The position numbers were made by a program, and so were the translations under genes. The notes below the pieces were generated by a model. It ran no database searches and had not been told where the DNA came from. It worked only from the letters and a program-made list of their open reading frames with translations. Source: Tropicibacter alexandrii (lineage in GTDB: Bacteria > Pseudomonadota > Alphaproteobacteria > Rhodobacterales > Rhodobacteraceae). Taken from it: DNA of 64,000 bases. Shown here piece by piece: positions 51,387 to 60,535 of the stretch; position 1 is the first letter of the stretch, and each line of letters begins with the position of its first letter. Location: positions 1 through 64,000 of the forward strand of contig NZ_RCTZ02000003.1 in assembly GCF_003667315.2 (NCBI RefSeq). The letters are read 5' to 3'.

Positions 51387-52385
51387 ATGACGATCAGGAC
51401 GAAAATGACGGGCGCAGCGGCGCTGGCGCTGGTGGCGGGCATGGCGCAGGCGGGCAGCCATGGGGGCGAGATCACCGTGGCCTATTTCCTCGAATGGCCG
51501 ATGCCGTTCGAATACGCCAAGGCCGAAGGCATGTATGACGAGGCGATGGGCGTCACGGTGAACTGGGTCAGCTTCGACACCGGCACCGCGATGAGTGCGG
51601 CGATGGCCTCGGGCGATGTGCATCTGAGCGTGTCACAGGGCGTGCCGCCTTTCGTCGTGGCGACCAGCGCCGGGCAGGATCTTCAGATCCTCGACGTCGC
51701 GGTCAGCTATTCCGACAATGACAACTGCGTCGTGCGCGAAGACCTCGAAATCGACAAGGACAGCGCGGGCGAGCTGGCGGGCAAGAAGGTCGCCGTGCCG
51801 CTAGGCACCGCCGCGCATTACGGGTTCCTCAAGCAGATGAGCCATTTCGGCGTCGACATCTCGACCATGGAAATCGTCGACATGGCGCCGCCGGATGGTG
51901 CGGCGGCGATTGCGCAAGGCTCCGTTGACATGGCCTGCGGCTGGGGCGGTAGCTTGCGCCGTATGAAAGAGCACGGCAACGTGCTGCTGACCGGTGCCGA
52001 AAAGGAAGAACTGGGCATTCTGGTCTTCGACGTGACCTCCGGCCCGGCGGGCTGGGTGGCCGAGAATTCTGACTTGGTCACCGCCTTCCTCAAGGTGACC
52101 GCCGAGGCGAACGCCATGTGGGCCGATGAGGCCAACCATGAAAAGATGCTGCCGGTGATCGCCAAGGATGCGGGCATGGATCTGGAAGCCACGCGCGCGA
52201 CGATCTCGACCTTTGTCTTCCCGACGGTCGAGGACCAACTGTCGGCCAAATGGCTGGGCGGCGGCGCGCAGGAGTTCATGAAGGGCGTGGCGGATGTGTT
52301 CGTCGAGGCCGGGTCGATCGACGCGGCGCTGGACAGCTATGCCGATAACGTCAACACCGGGCCGCTGACGGCAGCCGCCGAGTGA
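51387..52385 (+). CDS. tauA: Taurine ABC importer, substrate-binding protein
   Basis: A 332-residue periplasmic protein. Signal peptide MTIRTKMTGAAALALVAGMAQA is cleaved near residue 22. The mature part (ITVAYFLEWPMPFEYAKAEG, SQGVPPFVVATSAGQDLQ, LAGKKVAVPLGTAAHYGFLKQ, DMACGWGGSLRRM) fits the TauA/SsuA family. It binds taurine for TauBC. The neighbouring tpa supports the ligand. The gap to tauB holds three hairpins. Confidence 0.9.
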   Translation: MTIRTKMTGAAALALVAGMAQAGSHGGEITVAYFLEWPMPFEYAKAEGMYDEAMGVTVNWVSFDTGTAMSAAMASGDVHLSVSQGVPPFVVATSAGQDLQILDVAVSYSDNDNCVVREDLEIDKDSAGELAGKKVAVPLGTAAHYGFLKQMSHFGVDISTMEIVDMAPPDGAAAIAQGSVDMACGWGGSLRRMKEHGNVLLTGAEKEELGILVFDVTSGPAGWVAENSDLVTAFLKVTAEANAMWADEANHEKMLPVIAKDAGMDLEATRATISTFVFPTVEDQLSAKWLGGGAQEFMKGVADVFVEAGSIDAALDSYADNVNTGPLTAAAE

Positions 52386-52390
52386 CCTGC

Positions 52391-52470
52391 CCGCCCGGGG
52401 GCGCGACCTTTCCCCCGGGCGGCCAAAAATCTTCGAAGATCTTTGCAAGGCTCTTCCAAGGGCCTTGCAA
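52391..52470 (+). promoter_or_regulatory. Three hairpins in the tauA-tauB gap
   Basis: An 11-bp perfect stem (52391-52401 with 52412-52422), the perfect 12-bp palindrome ATCTTCGAAGAT (52429-52440) and a 9-bp stem (52443-52451 with 52462-52470). No T-run follows the last stem. Together they can reduce read-through or protect the tauA message so that binding protein exceeds TauBC; this is inferred. Confidence 0.55.
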
Positions 52471-52503
52471 GCCCGGATCGTGCGGGAAGGACGACTTCAA
52501 GAC

Positions 52504-53313
52504 ATGACGACACGTGGATTAACCATCGAAAACCTCTCGATGCGGTTCGATCTGCCGAATGGCGGCTCGGTGCAGGCGCTCAAGGATGTCTCTTTGCATC
52601 TGGGCGAGGGCGAATTGCTCAGCGTGCTCGGGCCCTCGGGCTGCGGCAAGACGACTTTGCTGAACATCGTGGCCGGTTTTCTGGCCCCGACCGAGGGGCG
52701 GCTGGTGCTCAATGGCCACCCGGTCAAGGGGCCGGACGCCGAACGCGGCATGGTGTTTCAGCAGGGTGCGCTGTTCGAATGGATGGATGTGCGCGCCAAT
52801 GTCAGCTTTGGTCCCCGCATGGCGGGACGCAGCGAACGGGACTGGGCCGAACATGTGGACCACCTGCTGGACGTGGTCGGGCTGCGGGATTTCAAATCCA
52901 AGGCGGTCTACGAGCTGTCCGGCGGCATGCAGCAGCGCGTGGCTTTGGCGCGCTGTCTGGCCAATGATCCCGACGTGATCCTGATGGACGAACCGCTCGG
53001 CGCGCTGGACGCGCTGACCCGGGAAAAGATGCAAAGCCTCGTGCTGAAGCTGTGGAAAGAGACCGGCAAGACGATCATCCTGATCACCCACTCGGTCGAA
53101 GAGGCGCTGCTGTTGGGCGAGCGTCTGCTGGTGATGGCGCCGCGTCCGGGACGTATACACAAGGAATACAGGCTGCCCTTTGCCGATCTGGGTGTCGGGC
53201 AGGACCTGCGCGAGGTCAAGAAGCACCCGGACTTTGCCGTCAAACGCGAGGAAATCCTGTCGATGATCTGGGACATGGAAGAAGAAATCATGGGCCGGGC
53301 AGAGGAGGCCTGA
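52504..53313 (+). CDS. tauB: Taurine ABC importer, ATPase
   Basis: A 269-residue ATPase: Walker A GPSGCGKTT, signature LSGGMQQRVALA, Walker B VILMDEPLGALD and LITHSVEEALLLG. It is of the SsuB/TauB group. The start MTTRGLTIENL is chosen as the only suitable ATG; GGAAGGA is about 16 nt upstream, a long spacing, and an upstream TTG at 52465 is possible. The stop is 1 bp before tauC. Confidence 0.9.
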   Translation: MTTRGLTIENLSMRFDLPNGGSVQALKDVSLHLGEGELLSVLGPSGCGKTTLLNIVAGFLAPTEGRLVLNGHPVKGPDAERGMVFQQGALFEWMDVRANVSFGPRMAGRSERDWAEHVDHLLDVVGLRDFKSKAVYELSGGMQQRVALARCLANDPDVILMDEPLGALDALTREKMQSLVLKLWKETGKTIILITHSVEEALLLGERLLVMAPRPGRIHKEYRLPFADLGVGQDLREVKKHPDFAVKREEILSMIWDMEEEIMGRAEEA

Positions 53314-53314
53314 G

Positions 53315-54577
53315 ATGATCGTATTCCTGTTGTATGCAGTTATTTTCGTCGTCTCCTTTGTCGTCGTGAAGTTCGTGGCGACCAAGGCCGCGACCGATTT
53401 CACCTCGCTCAAGACGGTGACCTTTGGCGACGAAAGCGCGGTGCGGCCGAACCGGATCGCCAGCGTCATCTCCGTCCTGACGATCTTTCTCCTGTGGGGG
53501 GCGTTCACCGGGTCAAAACTGGTGCCGGGCTTCCTTCATGCGCCGGGGCCATTCATGGGGGATGCGGTCTTCACCTACACTGCCGAGGCGGATGGCCAGC
53601 GCGACGATGCCACCGTGACGGTGCGGGTCTTCGAGGTCGGCACCGATGTCGATGCACCCGAGGTCGAGCCGGGCGATGGCTGGGCCAAGAATGACAGCGA
53701 CACGGTCGGCGCGTGGCGGTCTGGCCTGATCCGGGTGGATCGGAACGACGAGTTGGGCCGCGACGACGGCCACACCGTGGTTGCCGTGAACGGCCAACCG
53801 ATCGCGCCGGGCGGGTCCGTGCAGACGGAATTCGGTCGGGTCGGCATGTCGCCCAAGGGTACGCTGAATTTCGAGCCAGCCAAGGGCTGGCAGATGGAGC
53901 CGATCTGGCTACCGCCCCCCGAAGCGGTCTGGTCCCGTCTGAACGAAATCGCCAGCGATGGGTATCGTGACAGCACCCTGTGGGAGCATCTGGGCTGGTC
54001 CCTGTTCCGGGTGATCGTCGGCTTCGCATTCGGTGCGCTGGTGGGCATTCCGCTGGGCTACGCGATGGGGCTGAGCAACTGGTTCCGAGGCTGGTTCGAC
54101 CCGATCGTCGAGTTCATGCGCCCGGTGCCGCCCTTGGCCCTGATCCCGCTGGTGATCATCTGGGCGGGCATCGGCGAGACCGGCAAGATCATCCTGCTGT
54201 TCCTCGCGGCGCTGTGGATCATGGCCATCGCGGCCCGCGCGGGCGTGTCGGGCGTGGCCATTTCAAAGGTGCACGCGGCCTATTCGCTGGGCGCGAGCAA
54301 ATGGCAGATCATGCGCCATGTCATCGTGCCGAACTCGCTGCCGGAGATCTTCACCGGTGCGCGTGTGGCGATGGGGGTCTGCTGGGGCACGGTCGTCGCG
54401 GCCGAACTGGTGGCCGCCGAAAAGGGGGCGGGCATGATGATCATGGTCGCGTCGAAGTTTCAGCTGACCGATATCGTGATCATGGGGATCATCCTGATCG
54501 GGGTGATCGGCTTTGGCATCGATATCCTGATGCGGCTGGCCGAAAAGGCGCTGGTGCCTTGGAAGGGGCGCGTCTGA
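53315..54577 (+). CDS. tauC: Taurine ABC importer, permease with inserted domain
   Basis: A 420-residue permease compared with about 260-280 in the family. An extra hydrophobic segment (1-20) and the first canonical segment (47-65, RIASVISVLTIFLLWGAF) are followed by a soluble, beta-rich insert of about 115 residues (80-195, starting FMGDAVFTYTAEADG). The family sequence resumes at WLPPPEAVW (198) with TLWEHLGWSLFRVIVGF, and the cytoplasmic loop SLGASKWQIMRHVIVPNSLPE. The insert should face the periplasm. Function of the insert unknown. Confidence 0.88.
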   Translation: MIVFLLYAVIFVVSFVVVKFVATKAATDFTSLKTVTFGDESAVRPNRIASVISVLTIFLLWGAFTGSKLVPGFLHAPGPFMGDAVFTYTAEADGQRDDATVTVRVFEVGTDVDAPEVEPGDGWAKNDSDTVGAWRSGLIRVDRNDELGRDDGHTVVAVNGQPIAPGGSVQTEFGRVGMSPKGTLNFEPAKGWQMEPIWLPPPEAVWSRLNEIASDGYRDSTLWEHLGWSLFRVIVGFAFGALVGIPLGYAMGLSNWFRGWFDPIVEFMRPVPPLALIPLVIIWAGIGETGKIILLFLAALWIMAIAARAGVSGVAISKVHAAYSLGASKWQIMRHVIVPNSLPEIFTGARVAMGVCWGTVVAAELVAAEKGAGMMIMVASKFQLTDIVIMGIILIGVIGFGIDILMRLAEKALVPWKGRV

Positions 54578-54587
54578 TCCCGAAGGC

Positions 54588-54614
54588 GCGCGGGGCGCAT
54601 CGGCCCCGCGCTAC
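54588..54614. repeat. GTAG-type palindrome, copy 7, between convergent genes
   Basis: Read on the minus strand: GTAGCGCGGGGC then GCCCCGCGC; 9-bp arms 54588-54596 and 54603-54611 with a 6-nt loop. It separates tauC from the convergent zinc-ribbon gene. Confidence 0.6.
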
Positions 54615-54641
54615 GACCCGGCGTGTCTGTCCGCCAAGGGG

Positions 54642-55571
54642 TTAGTCCGCCGAACGCGCCTCGCTGCTCATGCCATCGAGGGATTGCAGCAAGGCGCCGA
54701 TTTGTGCGTCGAGCCAGATGCGCCCGGCATCGACCTGCGCCACATAGGCATCGAGCAGCGGAGAGACCTGCGGGACGGTCCCCTTGATCTGCGGAGCATA
54801 GGCGTAAATGGCCATGCACAGGGCGGCCAGCACGACAACCATGAAAAAGCCCCGCGCAAAGCCGCCGCCGCTCTCGGTCTTGCCCGGGCGTTCGCGTGCC
54901 GCGGCGAGCCTGTCTTCTGCTGTGGGGTCCGGGCGCAACTCGCTGCCGCGCAGCGTCTGGTTGATTTCGTCCACATCCGGCAGAAGGTCGCGCCGAGACC
55001 CTGCGGCTGCGGCGGCGGCGGCGGCCTCGGCGGCGGCGCGACCGGGATCCTCGGGCGGTTCGACCTCGGTGGGGCGGGGGGTGGCGGGACGCGGGGCATC
55101 ACCCTCGGGATCCTCGCCGCGCAGGCGTGCCATGCGCTCGCGCGCCTCGCGGGCGCGGCGGGCCTGTTCGTCCTCGTCCGGCTCGGCCAAGCCCAACTCT
55201 GGCTGGGTCTCAAGTGTCTCGGCCTGCCGCCTGCGCACTTCGAGGTCGCGTTCCTCGGCGAACAAGGCGGCCATCTGCGGATCGATCTGACGGCGCGGGG
55301 TCAAATCTGCCTGTTCCGCAGGATCGACCGCCGCCGGTGCTGGTTCGGGGGTGGGATCCGGCTGCGCCGTATGGGCGGCGTCATCCTCGGGTGTCCAGTC
55401 GCGATCCGGCAGCGGCTCGTTCAGCTCTTCGGCCAGATCGGGATCGTCGTCGGGATGCCGCTGATACCAAGTATGCCCGCAACTGGAGCATTGCACGTCG
55501 CGCCCGCCCTCCGGGATCACGTCCACGGGCACCTCGTATTGTGCCCCGCAATTCGGGCAGATCAGCCGCAT
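54642..55571 (-). CDS. Zinc-ribbon, single-pass membrane protein
   Basis: A 309-residue protein. The N-terminal zinc ribbon has CPNCGAQY, then CSSCGHTW. A long low-complexity acidic and alanine/proline-rich linker with a helical Arg/Glu stretch follows (RRAREARERMARLR). One membrane segment lies at about residues 245-265 (FFMVVVLAALCMAIYAYAP). The zinc ribbon is cytoplasmic and the C-terminus periplasmic by layout. Such proteins are common in Rhodobacteraceae with unknown role. A GTG at 55580 with GAGGAG 6 nt upstream is an alternative start. It diverges from ftsE. Confidence 0.78.
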   Translation of the reverse strand: MRLICPNCGAQYEVPVDVIPEGGRDVQCSSCGHTWYQRHPDDDPDLAEELNEPLPDRDWTPEDDAAHTAQPDPTPEPAPAAVDPAEQADLTPRRQIDPQMAALFAEERDLEVRRRQAETLETQPELGLAEPDEDEQARRAREARERMARLRGEDPEGDAPRPATPRPTEVEPPEDPGRAAAEAAAAAAAAGSRRDLLPDVDEINQTLRGSELRPDPTAEDRLAAARERPGKTESGGGFARGFFMVVVLAALCMAIYAYAPQIKGTVPQVSPLLDAYVAQVDAGRIWLDAQIGALLQSLDGMSSEARSAD

Positions 55572-55728
55572 CCTGCTCACGTCGTACTCCTCGCCATCCC
55601 CAAGGCTTGTTTTCCACATTAAGCTGCACGAAACACGGCGGAAAGTCCAATTCATAACCGAGCCGGACGTTGCATGCGGGCCTCGGGTCGGGCAAAACGG
55701 TGACAGGTAAAACAGGGGCGGGCAGGCC

Positions 55729-56406
55729 GTGATCGAGCTGGACAATGTGGCCTATTCCTACAGCGGGGATGCGCTTCTGACGGACATGTCGCTGCAACTG
55801 GCGCCGGGGGCGTTCCACTTTCTCACCGGACCGTCGGGCGCGGGCAAGACCACCTTTCTGAAACTGTGCTATGGCGCTTTGAAGCCGACCGGCGGACGGG
55901 TTCGGATCTTTGATCATGACGTGACCGATATGAGCCGCGACGACGTTGCGATGGCGCGGCGGCGGATCGGGGTGGTGCATCAGGATTGCCAGTTCCTAGA
56001 TCATCTGCCGGTGGCCGAGAATGTCGCCCTGCCTTTGACCGTGTCCGGGCAGGCCTCGCCGGATCAGGTCGACAACCTCAACGAATTGATGGCTTGGGTT
56101 GGCCTGTCGGAGAAATACGACGCGCTGCCACCGGAATTGTCGGGGGGCGAACGGCAACGTGCGGCGCTGGCGCGCGCCCTGATCCTGTCGCCGGATGTCA
56201 TCCTTGCGGATGAGCCGACGGGAAATGTCGACTGGGAGATGTCGCAGCGTCTTTTGCGCCTGCTGGTCGAATTGAATAAGATGGGCAAGACGGTGATGAT
56301 CGCGACCCATGACCTGATGCTGATCCGGGCCGCGAAATCCATGGTGCCCGCGCGCATCCTGCGGATCGCGAACCGGACGCTGCAAGCGGCGGGGGCGGAT
56401 CTGTGA
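55729..56406 (+). CDS. ftsE: Cell division ATP-binding protein FtsE
   Basis: A 225-residue ABC ATPase: Walker A GPSGAGKTT (34-42), signature LSGGERQRAALA, Walker B VILADEPTGN and IATHDLML. The sequence MIELDNVAYSYSGDALLTDM fits FtsE, which with FtsX links divisome and peptidoglycan hydrolase activity at the septum. GTG start. Overlaps ftsX by 4 nt. Confidence 0.93.
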   Translation: MIELDNVAYSYSGDALLTDMSLQLAPGAFHFLTGPSGAGKTTFLKLCYGALKPTGGRVRIFDHDVTDMSRDDVAMARRRIGVVHQDCQFLDHLPVAENVALPLTVSGQASPDQVDNLNELMAWVGLSEKYDALPPELSGGERQRAALARALILSPDVILADEPTGNVDWEMSQRLLRLLVELNKMGKTVMIATHDLMLIRAAKSMVPARILRIANRTLQAAGADL

Positions 56407-57305
56407 AGCTTCTGGATCAGGCGCGCGCCCTGTTGGCGCAGGATGCGGGCGCGGATCGCGTGGTGCCGCCGACCGGGTTCACTGCGCGGCTGACCGTGCT
56501 CACCAGTGCGGCGATGGCCTTTCTGACGATCTTTGCGCTGGCGCTGTCGCTGGCCTCGGGCCGGCTGGCCACCACATGGGGCGAGGAACTGGCGCGCGAG
56601 TCGACGCTGCGCATCTCGGCCCCGGCGGACCAGATGGACGCGCAGACGGCGGCGGCGTTGCGCGTGCTGGAACAGACACCGGGCGTCGCCTCTGCCCGGG
56701 CGCTGTCGGTCGAGGAACAGCAGGCGCTGCTGGAGCCGTGGTTCGGCCCCGACCTGCCGGTCGAGAGCCTGCCGGTGCCGCAACTGATCGCGGTGATCGA
56801 AGGGCCCGAGGGCTATGACAGCGAGGGCCTGCGCCTGCGCCTTCAGGCCGAAGTGCCCGGCGCGGTGCTGGACGAACACACGCGCTGGCGGCGCCCCTTG
56901 GCGGCGGCGGCCTCGCGGTTGAAGCTGCTGGGCTGGGTGTCGATCCTGCTGATCGGCGGGGCGACGGCAGGCATGGTGACATTGGCGGCAAACGCGGCGC
57001 TGGCCGCGAATGCGCAGGTCATCGCGGTGCTGCGCCTCGTGGGCGCGACGGATGGCTATATCGCGCGCGCCTTCGTGCGGCGCTTTACCATGCGGACCTT
57101 GATCGGCGCGGGGGCGGGCACGTTGCTGGGCGTCGTGGCGCTGTTCATCATGCCGGGCGGTGAGGCTGCCGGTGGCTTCCTGACGGGCCTTCGCTTTCAG
57201 GGCTGGCACTGGGTCTTGCCGATGATCGTTCCGCCTTTGGCGGCGCTCGTGGCCTTTGTCGCGACGGAACTGGCGGCGCGCCGCGTCTTGGGAGGGTTGG
57301 CCTGA
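56403..57305 (+). CDS. ftsX: Cell division membrane protein FtsX
   Basis: A 300-residue inner-membrane protein: one membrane helix near residues 30-55 (LTSAAMAFLTIFALALSLAS), a periplasmic domain with EEQQALLEPWFGPDLPVESLPVPQ-type sequence, then three more membrane helices (LGWVSILLIGGATAGMVTLA, TLLGVVALFIMPG, WVLPMIVPPLAALVAFVATE). It is the FtsE partner. Its stop and the plsC ATG share a base. Confidence 0.92.
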   Translation: MKLLDQARALLAQDAGADRVVPPTGFTARLTVLTSAAMAFLTIFALALSLASGRLATTWGEELARESTLRISAPADQMDAQTAAALRVLEQTPGVASARALSVEEQQALLEPWFGPDLPVESLPVPQLIAVIEGPEGYDSEGLRLRLQAEVPGAVLDEHTRWRRPLAAAASRLKLLGWVSILLIGGATAGMVTLAANAALAANAQVIAVLRLVGATDGYIARAFVRRFTMRTLIGAGAGTLLGVVALFIMPGGEAAGGFLTGLRFQGWHWVLPMIVPPLAALVAFVATELAARRVLGGLA

Positions 57306-58027
57306 TGCAATGGCTGAAATCGCTGGTCTTTGTCATTCAGAACGCTGTGGCCATGCTGGTGCTGGGCATCGTCTTTCTGCCTTGGGCGCTGGTTTCGCCG
57401 CGCGGGGCGCGGGCGGCCTGCCGGTCATATACCGTCTGGGTGCGCTGGACGGCGCGCTGGATGATCGGCCTGAAAACCGAGGTGCGCGGGCCTGTGCCGC
57501 AGGACGAAGTCCTGATTGCCGCCAAACACCAATCCTTTCTCGACATCATGATGATCTTTGGCGAATGCCCCTCGGCCAAGTTCATCATGAAGCGCGAGCT
57601 GCTCTGGACGCCGGTCATCGGCCTTTATGCGTGGCGCGTGGGCTGTGTGCCGGTGCATCGTGGCAAGCGCGGGCAGGCCATCGCCAAGATGCTGGAAGAT
57701 GTCGAAAAGGGCGCCGCCGATCCCGGCCAGCTGATCATCTATCCGCAAGGCACGCGGGTCGCGCCCGGGGTGGTCAAGCCCTACAAGGTCGGCGCGGCGC
57801 TGCTGTATGAGCAGACCGGCCAGCCCTGCGTGCCGGCGGCGACGAACTGCGGGGTGTTCTGGCCGCGCAGCGGTATCCTGCGCAAGCCGGGCCTTGCGGT
57901 GGTCGAGTTCCTGCCACGGATCGAACCCGGACTGGAACGCGAGGCCTTTCTGAGACGACTGGAGGACGAGGTCGAGGCGGCCTCGAACGCATTGCTGACA
58001 GAGGCGGGTTTCGATGCGCAAGCTTGA
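57305..58027 (+). CDS. plsC: 1-acylglycerol-3-phosphate acyltransferase
   Basis: A 240-residue membrane-associated enzyme that adds the second acyl chain in phospholipid synthesis. The catalytic motif is HQSFLDIM (HX4D) and the substrate-binding motif is YPQGTRVAPG, with Gln in place of the usual Glu. The N-terminus is hydrophobic (NAVAMLVLGIVFLPWALV). It overlaps the next gene by 14 nt. Confidence 0.9.
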   Translation: MQWLKSLVFVIQNAVAMLVLGIVFLPWALVSPRGARAACRSYTVWVRWTARWMIGLKTEVRGPVPQDEVLIAAKHQSFLDIMMIFGECPSAKFIMKRELLWTPVIGLYAWRVGCVPVHRGKRGQAIAKMLEDVEKGAADPGQLIIYPQGTRVAPGVVKPYKVGAALLYEQTGQPCVPAATNCGVFWPRSGILRKPGLAVVEFLPRIEPGLEREAFLRRLEDEVEAASNALLTEAGFDAQA

Positions 58028-58613
58028 TCTGGAGGCGCTGACCGCGCTCTACGAGGCGCCGGTTCCCTTGTCGCTGGACAAGGTCGCAAACCGTCTGACG
58101 CCGTTGTATACGCAATGGATACAGGGCAGCCGCTTCTGTATCCTCTCGACTGTCGGTCGAGAGGGCGTGCACGGCTCGCCGCGTGGCGACGATGGCCCGG
58201 TTGTGCGTGTGGCCGATGACCAGACCCTGATGATGCCGGATTGGTGGGGCAATAACCGATTGGATTGCCTCAAGGATATCGTGACGGACGGGCGCGTGGC
58301 GGTTTTGTTCCTCGTGCCCGGTTCGACAACGACCGTCCGGGTCAACGGGACGGCGTTTCTGACGGATGACGCGACGCTGCGTGACAGCTTTGCCCGCAAG
58401 GACAAACTGCCCAAGACGGTGATCGTGATCGATGTGCACGAAGTGTATACGCAATGTGCCAAGGCGCTGCTGCGTTCGGGCCTGTGGTCGCGCAACGACC
58501 GCGACAGCGTCCCCACGGTTGGCCAGATCATGGCCGAGATGACCGATGGCCGCGAGGGTGGCCCGGATTACGACGCAAACTACGTGGAAAGAGCCAAGCC
58601 GCGTATGTGGTGA
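58014..58613 (+). CDS. Pyridoxamine 5'-phosphate oxidase-family flavin-binding protein
   Basis: A 199-residue split-barrel protein of the MSMEG_1061 type: FCILSTVGREGVHGSPRGDD, MMPDWWGNNRLDCLKDIV, VAVLFLVPGSTTTVRVNG and VHEVYTQCAKALLRSGLW. The family binds FMN or F420; the substrate is unknown, and it is unlikely to be PdxH itself. It is the last gene of ftsE-ftsX-plsC and ends before a perfect palindromic terminator. Confidence 0.85.
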   Translation: MRKLDLEALTALYEAPVPLSLDKVANRLTPLYTQWIQGSRFCILSTVGREGVHGSPRGDDGPVVRVADDQTLMMPDWWGNNRLDCLKDIVTDGRVAVLFLVPGSTTTVRVNGTAFLTDDATLRDSFARKDKLPKTVIVIDVHEVYTQCAKALLRSGLWSRNDRDSVPTVGQIMAEMTDGREGGPDYDANYVERAKPRMW

Positions 58614-58622
58614 TCCAACGCA

Positions 58623-58648
58623 AACAGGCCCCCGATCGGGGGCCTGTT
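58623..58648. terminator. Bidirectional terminator between PNPOx and lpd
   Basis: A perfect 26-bp palindrome, AACAGGCCCCCGA and its complement, between two convergent genes. The stem is GC-rich; short T-runs lie on both sides. Confidence 0.75.
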
Positions 58649-58665
58649 CGTGTCCTGCATACGGG

Positions 58666-60066
58666 TCAGGCGTGGATCGCGCCGTCGCCGCAGGCCAGCG
58701 CCGCCTCGCGCACCGCCTCGGAAAAGGTCGGGTGGGCGTGGCAGGTCAGCGCGATATCCTCGGCCGAGGCGCCGAATTCCATGCCGACGCAGATCTCGTG
58801 GATCAGGTCGCCCGCCGCCGGGCCGATGATATGCGCACCAAGGATGCGGTCGGTCTCCTTGTCGGCCAGAAGCTTGACGAAGCCCTCGCCCTGAAACACG
58901 GCCTTCGCCCGGCCATTGCCCATGAACGAGAACTTGCCGACCTTGTAGGCGCGGCCCTCTTCCTTGAGTTGTTCCTCGGTCTTGCCGACGCTCGCCACCT
59001 CGGGCGCTGTGTAGATCACGCCCGGGATCACGCCGTAGTTGACGTGGCCATGCTTGCCCGCGATCACCTCGGCGGCGGCCATGCCCTCGTCCTCGGCCTT
59101 GTGGGCCAGCATCGGCCCTTCGATGGCGTCGCCGATGGCGTAGATGCCTTTGACGCTGGTGCGCCAATGGTCGTCGGTGGCGATCTGGCCGCGCTTGGTC
59201 ATCTCGACCCCGAGCGCCTCTAGACCCAAGCCGTCAACGAACGGACGCCGCCCGGTGGCGCACAGCACCACATCGGCCTGCGCCTCGTTCTCGCTGTCAT
59301 CCTTGCGCGATTTGTAGGTCACGGTGGCCTTGCCGCCCTTGACCGTCACGGCCTGCACGGCGGCGTTCAGAGTGAATTTCAGCCCCTGCTTTTGCAGCAG
59401 TTTCTGGAACTGACGCGAGACCTCGGAGTCCATGCCCGGGGTGATGTGGTCGAGGAATTCGATCACCTCGACCTCGGCGCCGAGACGCGCATAGACAGAG
59501 CCCATCTCAAGCCCGATCACGCCTGCGCCGATCACGATCATCTTTTTCGGGACCTTGGGCAGGGCGAGCGCGCCGGTGCTGTCCACCACGATGCCCTTGT
59601 CATTGTCGACGGTCACATCGGCACCGGGCACGGGCGAGGGTTCGGAGCCGGACGCGATGATGATGTTCTTGGCGTCATAGGTCTCGTCGCCGACCTTGAC
59701 CTTGCCCGCCTCGGGGATCGACGCCCAGCCCTTGATCCAGTCGACCTTGTTCTTCTTGAACAGGAATTCGATGCCCTTGGTGTTCTGGCCGATTACGTCA
59801 TCCTTGTAGGACAGCATCTGCTTCCAATCGACCGACGGGGCCTTGCCCTTGAGACCCATCTTGGCAAAGTTGTGCTCGGCCTCGTGCAACTGGTGGCTGG
59901 CATGCAGCAGCGCCTTGGACGGGATGCAGCCGACGTTCAGGCAGGTGCCGCCGAGCGTTTCGCGGCCTTCGACACAGGCGGTCTTGAGACCAAGCTGGGC
60001 GCAGCGGATGGCGGCGACATAGCCGCCGGGGCCCGCGCCGATGACGATGACGTCATATTGGGACAT
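58666..60066 (-). CDS. lpd: Dihydrolipoyl dehydrogenase (E3)
   Basis: A 466-residue FAD-dependent disulfide oxidoreductase. The redox pair is Cys42/Cys47 in [19 protein letters not shown]; the NAD motif [19 protein letters not shown] and the C-terminal His-Glu dyad [11 protein letters not shown] are intact. It is the E3 of the 2-oxoglutarate dehydrogenase complex encoded upstream on the same strand, from which it is separated by two unrelated genes. Confidence 0.95.
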   Translation of the reverse strand: MSQYDVIVIGAGPGGYVAAIRCAQLGLKTACVEGRETLGGTCLNVGCIPSKALLHASHQLHEAEHNFAKMGLKGKAPSVDWKQMLSYKDDVIGQNTKGIEFLFKKNKVDWIKGWASIPEAGKVKVGDETYDAKNIIIASGSEPSPVPGADVTVDNDKGIVVDSTGALALPKVPKKMIVIGAGVIGLEMGSVYARLGAEVEVIEFLDHITPGMDSEVSRQFQKLLQKQGLKFTLNAAVQAVTVKGGKATVTYKSRKDDSENEAQADVVLCATGRRPFVDGLGLEALGVEMTKRGQIATDDHWRTSVKGIYAIGDAIEGPMLAHKAEDEGMAAAEVIAGKHGHVNYGVIPGVIYTAPEVASVGKTEEQLKEEGRAYKVGKFSFMGNGRAKAVFQGEGFVKLLADKETDRILGAHIIGPAAGDLIHEICVGMEFGASAEDIALTCHAHPTFSEAVREAALACGDGAIHA

Positions 60067-60139
60067 TTCGGTTCCTTTCCTTTGGCCGGTGCCCGGCCAT
60101 CAACACGTTTTGGCCCGGAGGGCCGGGTTTGCGGGCTGA

Positions 60140-60535
60140 TCAGACCGGCCAGAGGGCCTTGATCAGGATGAAGACGGTTGCCAGAAATCCGACGAACCAG
60201 ATCAGCGAGCGCCACGGCGCCCAGCCCAGCACATAGGCCGGGACATAGAGAACCCGCGCGATGAGGAACAGCAGCGAGGCCAGCGCGGTCAGCTCGTTGG
60301 CCTTGTCGGCAAAGGTGACGACCAGCGTGCCGATGGCAAAGAGGATGAGCGCCTCGAACTGGTTGTTCATGGTGCGCTGCCAGCGCCCGGCATACCCGGT
60401 CAGCTGGCGCGGTTCGTCGCGCGGAGAGGCGGCATATTTGCTGCCCACCTGTTTTTGCGCGGTGACGGAATAGGCGAAGAAGATCAACACCTGCAACAGC
60501 GCCGCGAGGGTCAGCATGGTCAATTCGGGTGTCAT
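60140..60535 (-). CDS. MAPEG-family membrane protein
   Basis: A 131-residue protein with four hydrophobic segments (MLTLAALLQVLIFFAYSV, ALILFAIGTLVVTFAD, LTALASLLFLIARVLYVP, LIWFVGFLATVFILIKAL) and the MAPEG signature region RTMNNQFEALILFAIG. MAPEG proteins act on glutathione or eicosanoids in eukaryotes; the bacterial role is mostly unknown. Its start overlaps the upstream glycosyltransferase stop by 4 nt. It lies between odhB and lpd. Confidence 0.85.
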   Translation of the reverse strand: MTPELTMLTLAALLQVLIFFAYSVTAQKQVGSKYAASPRDEPRQLTGYAGRWQRTMNNQFEALILFAIGTLVVTFADKANELTALASLLFLIARVLYVPAYVLGWAPWRSLIWFVGFLATVFILIKALWPV

